Source: Bacteroidaceae bacterium (GTDB lineage Bacteria > Bacteroidota > Bacteroidia > Bacteroidales > Bacteroidaceae). From it: DNA of 51,819 nt. A model generated the notes under the pieces. It saw only the letters and a program-made list of their open reading frames with translations. It searched no databases and was not told the origin of the DNA. Made by a program: the position numbers and the translations under genes. Each line of letters opens with the position of its first letter. Within the stretch, counting starts at the first letter, position 1. Below, in pieces: positions 9,178-17,796 of the stretch. Location: assembly GCA_017617315.1 (NCBI GenBank), contig JAFZWM010000041.1:1-51819 (forward strand), read 5' to 3'.

Positions 9178-10371
9178 ATGAGAGTAATTATATACTACGG
9201 CAAATTAACAATAGGAGGGGCTGAACGCTCTACCATAGAGTTGGCAAATGGATTTTGTCAGGCAGGTCATGATGTCACTATGTTTTTAGAGACAAAGGGT
9301 GGGGCGTTAGATAATAATTTACTGCCGGGTGTCAAAATGATGTATTTTTTTCATGACACCGGTGCATTAAAGAATTGGAACAGAAAATGGACTGGCGTAT
9401 TTTCTATGGGATTAAGAGCTTTTCTGGATGCTACCTGGCAATACATAATGGGATGTGTTAGAAAAGCATATTATAGCATAAAAAGGCCAAAGTTTGATTT
9501 AGGTATCACCTCTTTTAATGGACTCCCAGCAAAGACTATTAATAAATATGCTAGATGTGAAATACGTTTAAAAATGATGAGATCGGAACGACCTATTGTT
9601 TTTAATGGAGTACCATCAGCCAATGTGAGAGTATTCGAACATGAGTTTGCTTCTGGCGAATTAAATGGTTTTGTATGCGTTTCAAAGCATTTACGTGAGA
9701 GTATGATTAAGTATTGCCGGATTACTTCAGACCATATTCATGCTATCTATAATCTTAAAACACCATTTAACAAGATTAAACATGAAGATTTTCTTCCGGA
9801 TGAATACATTAATGCTGGTGAGTGTTTGAAGATAGTTACTGTTTGTCGTTTACATGAACCAACGAAGGGGCTGGTAAGGATGGCAGACGTGTCGTTGGAT
9901 TTAAAAAATAAAGGTTACATATTTAAGTGGTTTGTCGTTGGTGATGGTGTGGATAGAAATATCATAGAAAACGCAATTAAGGAGAGGGGTATTGATGATT
10001 GTATGTATGTCTGTGGGTTTAAGAAGGACCCATATAGCTATTACAAGTATGCTGATTTGGTCGCTATTCTATCTTATGTTGAGGGCTTTTGTGGTGCCGT
10101 AACTGAGGCTAAACTATTAGAAAAACCGCTTATTGTAACGCATTTTGCAGTAGAGGAACAAATTCAGCATGGCGTAAATGGTTATATCGTAGAAAACAAT
10201 ACCGAATCAATTATCAAAGGAATGGAGCGACTGTTGAGCGATGAAACATTAAGAAAATCACTTGCAGTGAATGGTCTTGCTCCTGAGATTCTTGATAATG
10301 AAATAAAAATAAGACAGTTTGAAGAGTTATACAAAGTGTACAAAGATATTAAGCGCAATGAGAAACAATAG
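9178..10371 (+). CDS. Glycosyltransferase family 4
   Basis: A 397-residue GT-B protein with an N-terminal YYGKLTIGGAERSTIELANGF loop, which is the GGxE/A-type acceptor motif. The donor domain includes KIVTVCRLHEPTKGL and the EX7E motif in EGFCGAVTEAKLLEKPLIVT. It starts 3 nt after the flippase stop. Its last 14 nt overlap the deacetylase gene, a length identical to the 7165/7178 overlap. It probably adds one residue of the repeat unit; the sugar is unknown. Confidence 0.9.
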   Translation: MRVIIYYGKLTIGGAERSTIELANGFCQAGHDVTMFLETKGGALDNNLLPGVKMMYFFHDTGALKNWNRKWTGVFSMGLRAFLDATWQYIMGCVRKAYYSIKRPKFDLGITSFNGLPAKTINKYARCEIRLKMMRSERPIVFNGVPSANVRVFEHEFASGELNGFVCVSKHLRESMIKYCRITSDHIHAIYNLKTPFNKIKHEDFLPDEYINAGECLKIVTVCRLHEPTKGLVRMADVSLDLKNKGYIFKWFVVGDGVDRNIIENAIKERGIDDCMYVCGFKKDPYSYYKYADLVAILSYVEGFCGAVTEAKLLEKPLIVTHFAVEEQIQHGVNGYIVENNTESIIKGMERLLSDETLRKSLAVNGLAPEILDNEIKIRQFEELYKVYKDIKRNEKQ

Positions 10372-11113
10372 TAGATATCTTATCCGTCTTGATGATGCGT
10401 GTCCGACAATGGATGCGACAAAATGGGGGCGGATGGAAACTTTGCTAGACAAGTATGGCGTAAAACCTATGATAGGTATTGTGCCCGCTTGTGAAGATAA
10501 GGAATTGTTATGTCAGCAACCAGATCCGGATTTTTGGGGGAAAGCACGAAATTGGCAGAAAAAAGGGTATGCGATTGCATTGCACGGATATAACCATGTG
10601 TATTCGTCAAATGATGGTTTGAAAGGCCTTAATCCCATGTGGGCGCGTTCTGAATTTGCAGGAGTATCGCTGGATGAGCAACGGAAAAAAATCCGAGAGG
10701 GGGTAAAGGTGTTGAAAGAAAATGGTATTGATTGCGAATATTTCTTTGCCCCAAGTCATACGTTTGATGAGAATACCTTAGAGGCTCTTCGAAAAGAATC
10801 TAATATAAGGATCATAAGTGACACGATTTCATTACGACCATATCGACATAATGATTTTATCATGATTCCTCAAGTAGTGAGTATAGCAAGAACTCTTCCG
10901 CTTACGGGTATTTATACATTCTGCTATCATCCTAATTTAATGCAAGAGACAGAGTTTGAACAGTTAGATTCGTTTATTAGCAAAAACCAGTCTTCATTTA
11001 TTTCGTTCCAAGATATTCAATACAAGAAGTTTGGTGGTAAGAGGTTGTTAGACAAATTACTGTCAACAACATATTTTTTGTATCATGAGTATCGAAATAA
11101 GGGTAAAAATTGA
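10358..11113 (+). CDS. DUF2334 polysaccharide deacetylase-like protein
   Basis: 251 residues when started at ATG 10358; an upstream in-frame ATG at 10319 would push 13 poorly conserved residues deep into the preceding gene, so I prefer 10358. The motif RYLIRLDDACPTMD holds the paired Asp typical of DUF2334, a branch of the carbohydrate esterase 4/NodB-like fold. HGYNH supplies the metal-binding His pair, and FFAPSHTFDENTLEAL is the next conserved block. It may remove an N- or O-acetyl group from the glycan or a precursor. No signal peptide is visible, so it likely acts in the cytoplasm on the lipid-linked intermediate. Confidence 0.82.
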   Translation: MRNNSRYLIRLDDACPTMDATKWGRMETLLDKYGVKPMIGIVPACEDKELLCQQPDPDFWGKARNWQKKGYAIALHGYNHVYSSNDGLKGLNPMWARSEFAGVSLDEQRKKIREGVKVLKENGIDCEYFFAPSHTFDENTLEALRKESNIRIISDTISLRPYRHNDFIMIPQVVSIARTLPLTGIYTFCYHPNLMQETEFEQLDSFISKNQSSFISFQDIQYKKFGGKRLLDKLLSTTYFLYHEYRNKGKN

Positions 11114-11137
11114 ATATAAATCTTGTAATTATAATAT

Positions 11138-12235
11138 ATGAAAGTACTTCATGTAATTAATCATTTACTATATGGAGGGGCGCAAAGTTTGGTTGTGGAC
11201 CTTCTTGCTGCAGAAAAAAGAGCAGGGATAGAGGTTACACTGCTATGTTTAGTTGAAAGAGAAGCAAATGGTTTTACAAAAAGGATAGAAGAAAACGGGA
11301 TAGGTATTTTATACTTGCAAAAAGGGGGAAATATGAGAAACCCATTGCTCATCTTCAAACTAATCCCACATATTAAGAGATATGATGTGATACATGTTCA
11401 TTCATTCCCTGATGAGTATTGGGTTCCATTTGCCAAAATGATTAGTTTATCCAAATGTAAGATAATATACACCCAGCATTCCACTCATAGCAATAAGTTC
11501 GGTCATCCAATTTTAAAGTACATAGACTCATTTATTTATAAAAAACTTATTTATAAAGTAGCATGTTGTTCAGATAAAGCCCTGGATGAATTCCATCATT
11601 TTTATCCACATATTAACGCAACTTCAGTACCGAATGGAATAAATATTGACAAGTATTCTCTTGCCGAGCCCTCGTCAATAAAAGACGATTTGGGAATTAA
11701 GGACTCCTTTATTATCACAATGGTCGCCAGGTTTAATTACCCTAAGCGACAGGATGTTCTTATTAAGGCCTTGCCAAAGTTGCCATCGGAGATTAAACTA
11801 TTTTTGATAGGTGGGAATGATGGGGATGAGAACCTTGCTCCTTGTAGGGAATTAGTAAAAGAGCTTGGATTAAAAGATAGAGTTTTCTTTTTGGGCATAA
11901 GAAATGATATCCCAGAATTGTTGAAGGCTTCTGATGTGGTTGCTCTTGTCTCAGAGTACGAAGGCTTATCCCTATCATGTCTTGAGGGTATGGCAGCTGG
12001 CAAACCTTTTATCGCTTCCAATTCAGGGGGACTTCGAGAAATAGTTAAAGACGCAGGGCTCCTTTTTGAAATAGAGGACAGTGAATCTTTGGTAGAATAT
12101 ATCAAATCTCTCTACGAGAACAAGGAAACGTACAACAAAGTATCTAGAGCATGTTTTGAGAGAGCTCAGCATTATAGTATTGAAGATATGACAAATAGGT
12201 ATATTAATCTTTATAATAAAGCAATTTCAAAATGA
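11138..12235 (+). CDS. Glycosyltransferase family 4
   Basis: A 365-residue GT-B enzyme. The N-terminus MKVLHVINHLLYGGAQSLV is the typical GGA-Q/E acceptor loop, and HIKRYDVIHVHSFPDEYW follows. The donor domain has FIITMVARFNYPKRQDVLI and a canonical EX7E in EGLSLSCLEGMAAGKPFIAS, then NSGGLREIV. Its stop overlaps the next gene's start in an ATGA arrangement (12232-12235), a sign of translational coupling with the acetyltransferase. Confidence 0.92.
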   Translation: MKVLHVINHLLYGGAQSLVVDLLAAEKRAGIEVTLLCLVEREANGFTKRIEENGIGILYLQKGGNMRNPLLIFKLIPHIKRYDVIHVHSFPDEYWVPFAKMISLSKCKIIYTQHSTHSNKFGHPILKYIDSFIYKKLIYKVACCSDKALDEFHHFYPHINATSVPNGINIDKYSLAEPSSIKDDLGIKDSFIITMVARFNYPKRQDVLIKALPKLPSEIKLFLIGGNDGDENLAPCRELVKELGLKDRVFFLGIRNDIPELLKASDVVALVSEYEGLSLSCLEGMAAGKPFIASNSGGLREIVKDAGLLFEIEDSESLVEYIKSLYENKETYNKVSRACFERAQHYSIEDMTNRYINLYNKAISK

Positions 12236-12846
12236 ATGCTAACAAAATGAGAAAAATACAGAATATAATAAGAGTTCTATTCTCGGTTATATTCTTCTGG
12301 CTTTATATACCACACATATTCTTTTATCTATTTCTTCCGGAAAAGAAAAAACTTATAAAAAACGATGTTGAGGCCTGTTTGGAGTCTTTTAATTTAAAAT
12401 TGAATGATTTTTTTTGTCTTTTGTTTTTTTTGCATACAGATAGATATTTTCGTACGCTTTTTTATCATCGTTTAGGCCCGGTTATCTCTCTCCTAATAGG
12501 TTGGTATCGGCCTGGTGATAGATATTTTGTAATTTCTAAAACGACAACAATCGGAGGTGGCGTTTACCTTGCACATCCCTTTTCGACCGAAATTAATGCA
12601 AAGTCTATAGGAAAAAATTTTAAATGTAGACACCTTACAACAATAGGAAACAAAAAGGATGGCGATAATGATAATCGACCTATTATTGGTGATAATGTGA
12701 CGCTAGGTGTTAATGTGACAATAATTGGGCCTGTTCATATTGGTGATAATGTTATAATAGGAGCGGGCTGTGTTGTTGTTAAAGACATTCCAAATAATTG
12801 TGTTGTGGTTGGCAATCCTGCTAGAATAATAAAACAATTGACATAG
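12232..12846 (+). CDS. Serine acetyltransferase-like hexapeptide acyltransferase
   Basis: 204 residues. The N-terminal 60 residues include a hydrophobic stretch (VIFFWLYIPHIFFYLF), then an LbH acyltransferase domain with IGGGVYLAHPFSTEIN (catalytic His), IGDNVTLGVNVTIIGPVHIGD and the closing VVVGNPARII. It is related in plan to the acetyltransferase at 7165 but has a longer N-terminal region that may sit at the membrane. Probable role: O-acetylation of a sugar. The ATGA overlap with the preceding glycosyltransferase supports the start. Confidence 0.85.
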   Translation: MNANKMRKIQNIIRVLFSVIFFWLYIPHIFFYLFLPEKKKLIKNDVEACLESFNLKLNDFFCLLFFLHTDRYFRTLFYHRLGPVISLLIGWYRPGDRYFVISKTTTIGGGVYLAHPFSTEINAKSIGKNFKCRHLTTIGNKKDGDNDNRPIIGDNVTLGVNVTIIGPVHIGDNVIIGAGCVVVKDIPNNCVVVGNPARIIKQLT

Positions 12847-12849
12847 AAT

Positions 12850-13485
12850 ATGGGAAAGTTTATAAAACGTATTTTTGATTTGATTCTGGCACTTATCCTC
12901 ATAGTGCCTGGATTCCTGGTCTTGCTGATTGGAATGCTATTCGTGAAGATTGTATCTCTCGAGTCGTCCCCCATATTCAAACAGACACGAGTAGGCTACA
13001 AGAACAAACTCTTCACGATGTACAAGCTTCGCTCAATGACCAACGAGCGGGATGCAGAGGGTAATCTCTTGCCTGACGAAGTGCGCCTGAAGAAATGGGG
13101 AAAGATAATCCGTAAGACCAATATGGATGAACTATTCCAGATTTGGAACATTCTGAAGGGAGAAATGTCGTTTATTGGTCCTCGTCCCATCCTGCCTGAG
13201 GAAATGAAGGTGATGACGGAAACTGAACAAATAGAACGTCAGTCTATGCGTCCTGGAATTACGGGGTGGGAGGCTATTCACGAGGGAGAGTCTAGCAACC
13301 GCAGAGAAATGGCTATGTTTGACCTCTACTATGTGCGGAACTGGTCACTCAACCTTGATTGGATTGTATTCTACAGAACGTTTGCAGTTGTCTTTGGTTT
13401 CCAAAGACCGGATGACTCTGTGCGTGCACCAAAAATGACGGATGACCAGATAGTTGAAGGAACAGGTCCCGAATCAAAAGCATAA
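12850..13485 (+). CDS. PglC-like initiating phosphosugar transferase
   Basis: A 211-residue small monotopic phosphoglycosyl transferase. A single N-terminal hydrophobic re-entrant helix (about residues 10-33) is followed by SSPIFKQTRVGYKNKLFTMY, the catalytic Asp-Glu pair in TNMDELFQIWN, SFIGPRP and RPGITGWEAI. Enzymes of this type transfer a phosphosugar from a UDP-sugar, often a diNAcBac- or HexNAc-type sugar, to undecaprenyl phosphate and so start repeat-unit synthesis. From this gene to 15594 the base composition looks more GC-rich than the upstream genes, with many G/C third positions. It is the likely start point of the pathway. Confidence 0.93.
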   Translation: MGKFIKRIFDLILALILIVPGFLVLLIGMLFVKIVSLESSPIFKQTRVGYKNKLFTMYKLRSMTNERDAEGNLLPDEVRLKKWGKIIRKTNMDELFQIWNILKGEMSFIGPRPILPEEMKVMTETEQIERQSMRPGITGWEAIHEGESSNRREMAMFDLYYVRNWSLNLDWIVFYRTFAVVFGFQRPDDSVRAPKMTDDQIVEGTGPESKA

Positions 13486-13486
13486 A

Positions 13487-14452
13487 ATGGAAATAGGAAG
13501 TTTTCTTGAATTGCAACTGCCCAAGGGGCGGGAGTGGTACAAAGGTGATAAGGACATTGCCCGACTGAATACAGGTCGTATGGGCATTTGGCACGCTTTC
13601 CGCATGACGGGTTGCAAACGTATTTGGATTCCCATCTATCAATGCGACTCCATTCGTGAGACTTTTGAGAAGAAGGGTGTGGAGATGTGCTTCTATAAGC
13701 AGGACAAGGATTTCACCCCCATAGATATTCTGGCAAAGGATGATGATGCCGTACTGGTGGTAAACTACTATGGCATTATGTCGAGCGAACGGATGGCTGA
13801 GCTTGCCAAGCCTTACAAGCATTCCATCGTTGACTGTGCCCAGGCTTTCTTTTGCAAACCAGTTGAAGGGGCTTTGACTGTATATAGTTGCCGTAAGTTT
13901 GTGGGTGCTCCAGACGGAGCCTACGTCGTGGGTAAAGATGCGCACAAGTATGTGGAGGAATACCCTCAGTGCTATAGCAGCGATACTGCTGCATTCTTGC
14001 TGATGCGCATTGAGTATGGCTGTGAGGGGAAAGGGTATGAGGCTCGTGGGGTAAATGAGGATCGCATTGATACAGAAGATTGCATGAAGATGTCAAAGCT
14101 CACCCGTAGCTTGATGGATGCTGAGGATTACGCCTACAACCAAAAGAAGAGGAAAGAAAACTTCACATACGCCCATAAATTGTTGGGGGACATCAACCAG
14201 ATTGATCCTACCAAGTATATAGATGCAGAGACCATTCCAATGGTGTATCCCTTGGTGGTAGAAGATGAAGGGGTGATCAAGAAACTGTTTGCGGCCAAAC
14301 ACTTTCAAGGGCATTGGTGGAGTTACATTTGCGACGAGCAGCCGGAGGATAGTTTTGAGCACTGGATTAGTCGTTATGTGATACCCATCACAATAGATCA
14401 GCGTTACGGAAAAGAAGAATTAGATTACTTAGCATATATTATCAAGAAATGA
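13487..14452 (+). CDS. DegT/DnrJ-like PLP-dependent enzyme
   Basis: 321 residues from ATG 13487, 1 nt after the preceding stop; an in-frame ATG at 13454 lies inside the transferase gene and is less likely. IWIPIYQCDSIRETFEKKGV and the strand-Asp motif VDCAQAFF (Asp about residue 116) resemble the PLP pyridine-nitrogen site of fold-type I aminotransferases. SCRKFVGAPDGAYVVG supplies a Lys (about residue 137) in the usual Schiff-base position. It is shorter and more divergent than standard sugar aminotransferases of about 370 residues. It may aminate a keto-sugar precursor. Being next to the initiating transferase and an ATP-grasp gene, it may prepare the amino group that is later modified. Confidence 0.7.
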   Translation: MEIGSFLELQLPKGREWYKGDKDIARLNTGRMGIWHAFRMTGCKRIWIPIYQCDSIRETFEKKGVEMCFYKQDKDFTPIDILAKDDDAVLVVNYYGIMSSERMAELAKPYKHSIVDCAQAFFCKPVEGALTVYSCRKFVGAPDGAYVVGKDAHKYVEEYPQCYSSDTAAFLLMRIEYGCEGKGYEARGVNEDRIDTEDCMKMSKLTRSLMDAEDYAYNQKKRKENFTYAHKLLGDINQIDPTKYIDAETIPMVYPLVVEDEGVIKKLFAAKHFQGHWWSYICDEQPEDSFEHWISRYVIPITIDQRYGKEELDYLAYIIKK

Positions 14453-15594
14453 ACAACAGTTATAATGGGCACCTCTGTATAGTCTTTGCCCTTGAACATT
14501 ACAATCCGTTGAACATGATTCGCGCCTTTGGCGAGAACGGTATCAACCCTGTTTATATTTCCGTGAAGCGTCGCTATGAGGTGGCGACACGCAGTAAGTA
14601 TATATCCAAACTTCACCGAGTGGACTCTGTTGAGGATGGCTACCAGTTGCTGATGAACGAGTATGGTAACATTGTCTCTGAGACTGGCAAGAAGCCTTAC
14701 ATCGTGTTCTCGGATGACAAGTCGGTAGGCTTCTTTGACCTGCACTATGAGGAGTGGAAGGACAAGTTTATTACCTATAATGCCGGTCGCAATGGACGCA
14801 TCAACGAGTTTATGGATAAGTACCAAATACAGCAGCTGGCCAAGAAACACGGATTCAACGTGCTTGACAGCTATGTAATTGGCAAGAACGATCCGCTGCC
14901 AGAAAATCTGTGGTACCCCATTATCACCAAGGACATTTCTCCCAACTCTGGCAGTTGGAAGTTTGACGTGTACATCTGCCAGAACGAGCAGGAACTGAAA
15001 GATGCCATCTTGAAGATAGAGAGTCCGCTGATTATGATTCAACATTTTGTGGACAAGAAGAATGAGATGGCTCTAGAAGGCTACACCATCAACCACGGTA
15101 AGGAGATGCAGATCATCACCCAGATGACATGGAAGTACCTCATTCAGGGTTACTACAGCCCGTATCACGATGTCTGCATGTTTACCGACAAGGAGATGGA
15201 GAAGAAACTACAGGCCATGTTTGAGGAGATAGGTTTTGAGGGCGTGTTTGAAGTGGAGTTTCTGATTGATAAGGACGGCACTTTCTACTTTATGGAAACC
15301 AACTTCCGTGCTTCCGCTTGGAACCCCACCTGCAAGTTCGCCGGAATGCCTTTGGATTACCTCTGGGTAAAGGGTATGGAGAATGGATATATTGATCCTG
15401 CCGAACGCAAGGAGTTCGAGCCGTTCACTTCGATGAGCGAAGTGATTGACTATGGCAAGCGCGTTGAAGGCGGTATGGTATCCATTGCAGAATGGCTCCG
15501 CGACTTCAAGGATGCCAAATGCGTTTATATCTATGACAAAGAAGACCGTGGCCCTTGGGATGCGGTGATTGAAAACTGGGATTCATTCAAATAA
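14449..15594 (+). CDS. ATP-grasp ligase-like protein
   Basis: A 381-residue protein related to the one at 285-1406. It has an N-terminal Rossmann-like region (CIVFALEHYNPLNMIRAFGENG), MDKYQIQQLAKKHG, an ATP-grasp centre with KDISPNSGSWK, and the C-terminal metal/nucleotide motif FEVEFLIDKDGTFYFMETNFR. It likely forms an acyl-phosphate and ligates it to an amine; together with the upstream PLP enzyme a sugar amine is a reasonable acceptor, which is inference. Its start overlaps the previous stop in an ATGA arrangement (14449-14452). Confidence 0.82.
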   Translation: MNNSYNGHLCIVFALEHYNPLNMIRAFGENGINPVYISVKRRYEVATRSKYISKLHRVDSVEDGYQLLMNEYGNIVSETGKKPYIVFSDDKSVGFFDLHYEEWKDKFITYNAGRNGRINEFMDKYQIQQLAKKHGFNVLDSYVIGKNDPLPENLWYPIITKDISPNSGSWKFDVYICQNEQELKDAILKIESPLIMIQHFVDKKNEMALEGYTINHGKEMQIITQMTWKYLIQGYYSPYHDVCMFTDKEMEKKLQAMFEEIGFEGVFEVEFLIDKDGTFYFMETNFRASAWNPTCKFAGMPLDYLWVKGMENGYIDPAERKEFEPFTSMSEVIDYGKRVEGGMVSIAEWLRDFKDAKCVYIYDKEDRGPWDAVIENWDSFK

Positions 15595-15602
15595 CGAATA
15601 TA

Positions 15603-16709
15603 ATGGCCAAGGTAGCACTAATTTCTAACAGAGATAACAATTTTTATAATTTCAGAAGTGAGCTCATTCTTAAGCTAGTTGAATTGGGGCATGAGGTGAC
15701 GTTGGTATGCCCATACGGAAAAAAGATTGATTATTTTACGGAGAGGGGTTGTCAATTCATTGATGCGGATTTGGACAGGCGCGGAACCAATGTCTTTAAG
15801 GACGGCCTGCTCATCAGACGATATAATATGATACTAAAGAGTATCAGACCTGACGTTGTGCTGACTTATACAACGAAAAGCTCTGTTTATGGTGGATTGT
15901 GCTGCCGTTGGCTGAAGATTCCATACATTGTCAATAATGCTGGCCTTGTGGAGAATAACAAGGTGGTAATCGAAATGGTGTTGCGGTTGCTGTATTGGTC
16001 AGGATTCAAAGGAGCTAGTTGTATGATGTACCAGAACGGACGCGAGAGGGATTATGTGAACAGAATTCTAAAGAATAAAGTTCAATATCGGGATATTCCA
16101 GGATCAGGCGTGAATCTTAATGAGTTTGCTTATCAGTCGTACCCTGTTGGTGATGAAACTATTCGATTTAACTTTGTTGCCCGTATTGTTACCTTCAAAG
16201 GAATACGGGAATATCTGGAATGTGCTAAACGGATTAAAGCTAAATATTCCAGCACCGAGTTCGTAATCTACGGCAGTTTTGTGGATGATGACAATAACTA
16301 TGAAACGCAGATAAAGGAGCTTGAGAGTAATGGAATTGTGAAATATGGTGGAGAACAAAAGGATATGAAGCCTTTCATTGCTAAATGTCATGCTGTTATC
16401 CATTCTAGTTATTACGAGGGTATGACTAACGTCATCTTGGAACACGCCGCTATGGGAAGGCCCTCCATTGCATCTGATATTCCTGGTTGCAGGGAAGGTA
16501 TAGATAATGGTGTTTCTGGTTATACGTTCCCTTTGAAGAACGTGGATGCTTTAGTTGAAACGGTTGAAAAGTTTATTTTAATGAAACCTGAAGAAAAGGA
16601 ACAAATGGGTAAAGCCGCTAGAATCAAGATGGAAAAGGAGTATGATCGTAATATAGTAACGAATATTTATATAGAGGAAATTGATAGAATCTTAAATAAT
16701 ACGAGGTGA
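15603..16709 (+). CDS. Glycosyltransferase family 4, PglA-like
   Basis: A 368-residue GT-B protein. The N-terminus KVALISNRDNNFYNFRSELI and the block DVVLTYTTKSSVYGGLCCRW resemble the glycosyltransferases that add the second sugar onto undecaprenyl-diphospho-N,N'-diacetylbacillosamine or a similar first sugar (PglA type). FNFVARIVTFKGI begins the donor domain, and EX7E is in EGMTNVILEHAAMGRP. Its place right after the PglC-like and ATP-grasp genes fits action early in the pathway. It is the last gene of the polysaccharide run; no clear terminator follows. Confidence 0.9.
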   Translation: MAKVALISNRDNNFYNFRSELILKLVELGHEVTLVCPYGKKIDYFTERGCQFIDADLDRRGTNVFKDGLLIRRYNMILKSIRPDVVLTYTTKSSVYGGLCCRWLKIPYIVNNAGLVENNKVVIEMVLRLLYWSGFKGASCMMYQNGRERDYVNRILKNKVQYRDIPGSGVNLNEFAYQSYPVGDETIRFNFVARIVTFKGIREYLECAKRIKAKYSSTEFVIYGSFVDDDNNYETQIKELESNGIVKYGGEQKDMKPFIAKCHAVIHSSYYEGMTNVILEHAAMGRPSIASDIPGCREGIDNGVSGYTFPLKNVDALVETVEKFILMKPEEKEQMGKAARIKMEKEYDRNIVTNIYIEEIDRILNNTR

Positions 16710-17038
16710 TTTTATTGATGGTTTTTATGAGGCTGTTCAGAACAAGAATCAGTATAAGTTGACCGTAAGTTGGGGACCTCAAAAGATAATAAATTAACAA
16801 AATTAAGATAGTACTGGTGCGATAAAATTGCGTTTAGTTTTGCATATCGTCAAACTGAGCTAGTTAATTATTATGACTGAGTAATTTGTATTCAACGCCG
16901 TTCTGTTTTGGGGTGTAAAGAACCTCAGTCGGTTTCTAATCAAAAATCACAGAACGCTCTGAAACCATGATAAACGAATGGATGTAATGACTATTTTTAA
17001 ATATCGAACCACTAGTAAAATCAGGACAAAGAAAAGAT
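16710..17038. other. Gene-free stretch at the end of the polysaccharide locus
   Basis: 329 nt without a convincing gene. Just after the glycosyltransferase stop, a 30-codon open stretch without a usable start (about 16708-16797) reads DGFYEAVQNKNQYKLTVSWG and ends in TAA; it may be the tail of a deleted gene. Further on, CGTTCTGT (16899-16906) and ACAGAACG (16949-16956) could pair across a 42-nt loop, but no T-run follows. No promoter with both boxes was found. Confidence 0.4.
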
Positions 17039-17716
17039 ATGAAATACTTAATAGTTGTAGCGCACCCAGATGATGAGGTGCTAGGCGCAGGAGCGTCGAT
17101 ATATAGGTGGACGCGACTGGGTGATAAAGTTGATGTTTGCATTATGAGTGCAGAGGCGAAGGCAAGAGCTTTCCGCCCAGAAGATAATGAGTTGGAAGAT
17201 GATACTCATGCTGCTCTGGCATACATTGGTGTGAATAAGGTGTATGAGGGAAACTTCCCTAATATTGAGATGAACACCGTGCCTCATCTACGGTTAGTTC
17301 AACACATTGAGAAGGCTATTCTGGATTCTCAACCAGACATTGTGATAACACATCATCCGGCAGATACAAATAATGATCATCTGCAAACCAGTATGGCTTG
17401 CCAGGAGGCAATCCGGCTGGCACAGCGTAGGCCGGAGGTGAAGCCTCTGAAGGAGTTTTGGTATATGGAGGTGCCGAGTTGCACAGAGTGGGCAATCAAT
17501 AGTGCAATGAAGCTATTTACACCAAATTGTTATGTAGAGGTTGGACTAGATGGTGTACAAGCTAAGGTAAAGGCACTGAGCATGTATAGAGGAGTAATGA
17601 GGCCTTATCCCCATCCGCGTTCGGAGGTGTACATTACAGGATTGGCAGTGTATAGAGGAAGCCAGTTCCAACTGGATTATGCAGAAGCGTTCGAGGTGGT
17701 GCTACGCAAGTATTAA
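17039..17716 (+). CDS. PIG-L family deacetylase
   Basis: A 225-residue LmbE/PIG-L protein. The zinc-site motif AHPDDE is at residues 8-13 and the second motif THHPADTNNDH is near residue 105, which supplies the remaining His/Asp ligands. The family removes acetyl groups from N-acetyl amino sugars such as GlcNAc-phosphatidylinositol, bacillithiol precursors or antibiotic intermediates. Here, next to a polysaccharide locus, it may deacetylate an amino sugar, but it is separated from the locus by 329 nt and so may have its own promoter. Confidence 0.9.
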   Translation: MKYLIVVAHPDDEVLGAGASIYRWTRLGDKVDVCIMSAEAKARAFRPEDNELEDDTHAALAYIGVNKVYEGNFPNIEMNTVPHLRLVQHIEKAILDSQPDIVITHHPADTNNDHLQTSMACQEAIRLAQRRPEVKPLKEFWYMEVPSCTEWAINSAMKLFTPNCYVEVGLDGVQAKVKALSMYRGVMRPYPHPRSEVYITGLAVYRGSQFQLDYAEAFEVVLRKY

Positions 17717-17796
17717 TTTCAAATACAAAAATTTGCTTTATGCTAAAATCCATAACTTTATTTCTTCAACAAAATCAAACATAATTTCGAAACATT

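Noticed and set aside
16899-16956. A hairpin formed by CGTTCTGT and ACAGAACG as a terminator of the polysaccharide operon
   Set aside because: The stem is short, the loop is 42 nt and no T-run follows.
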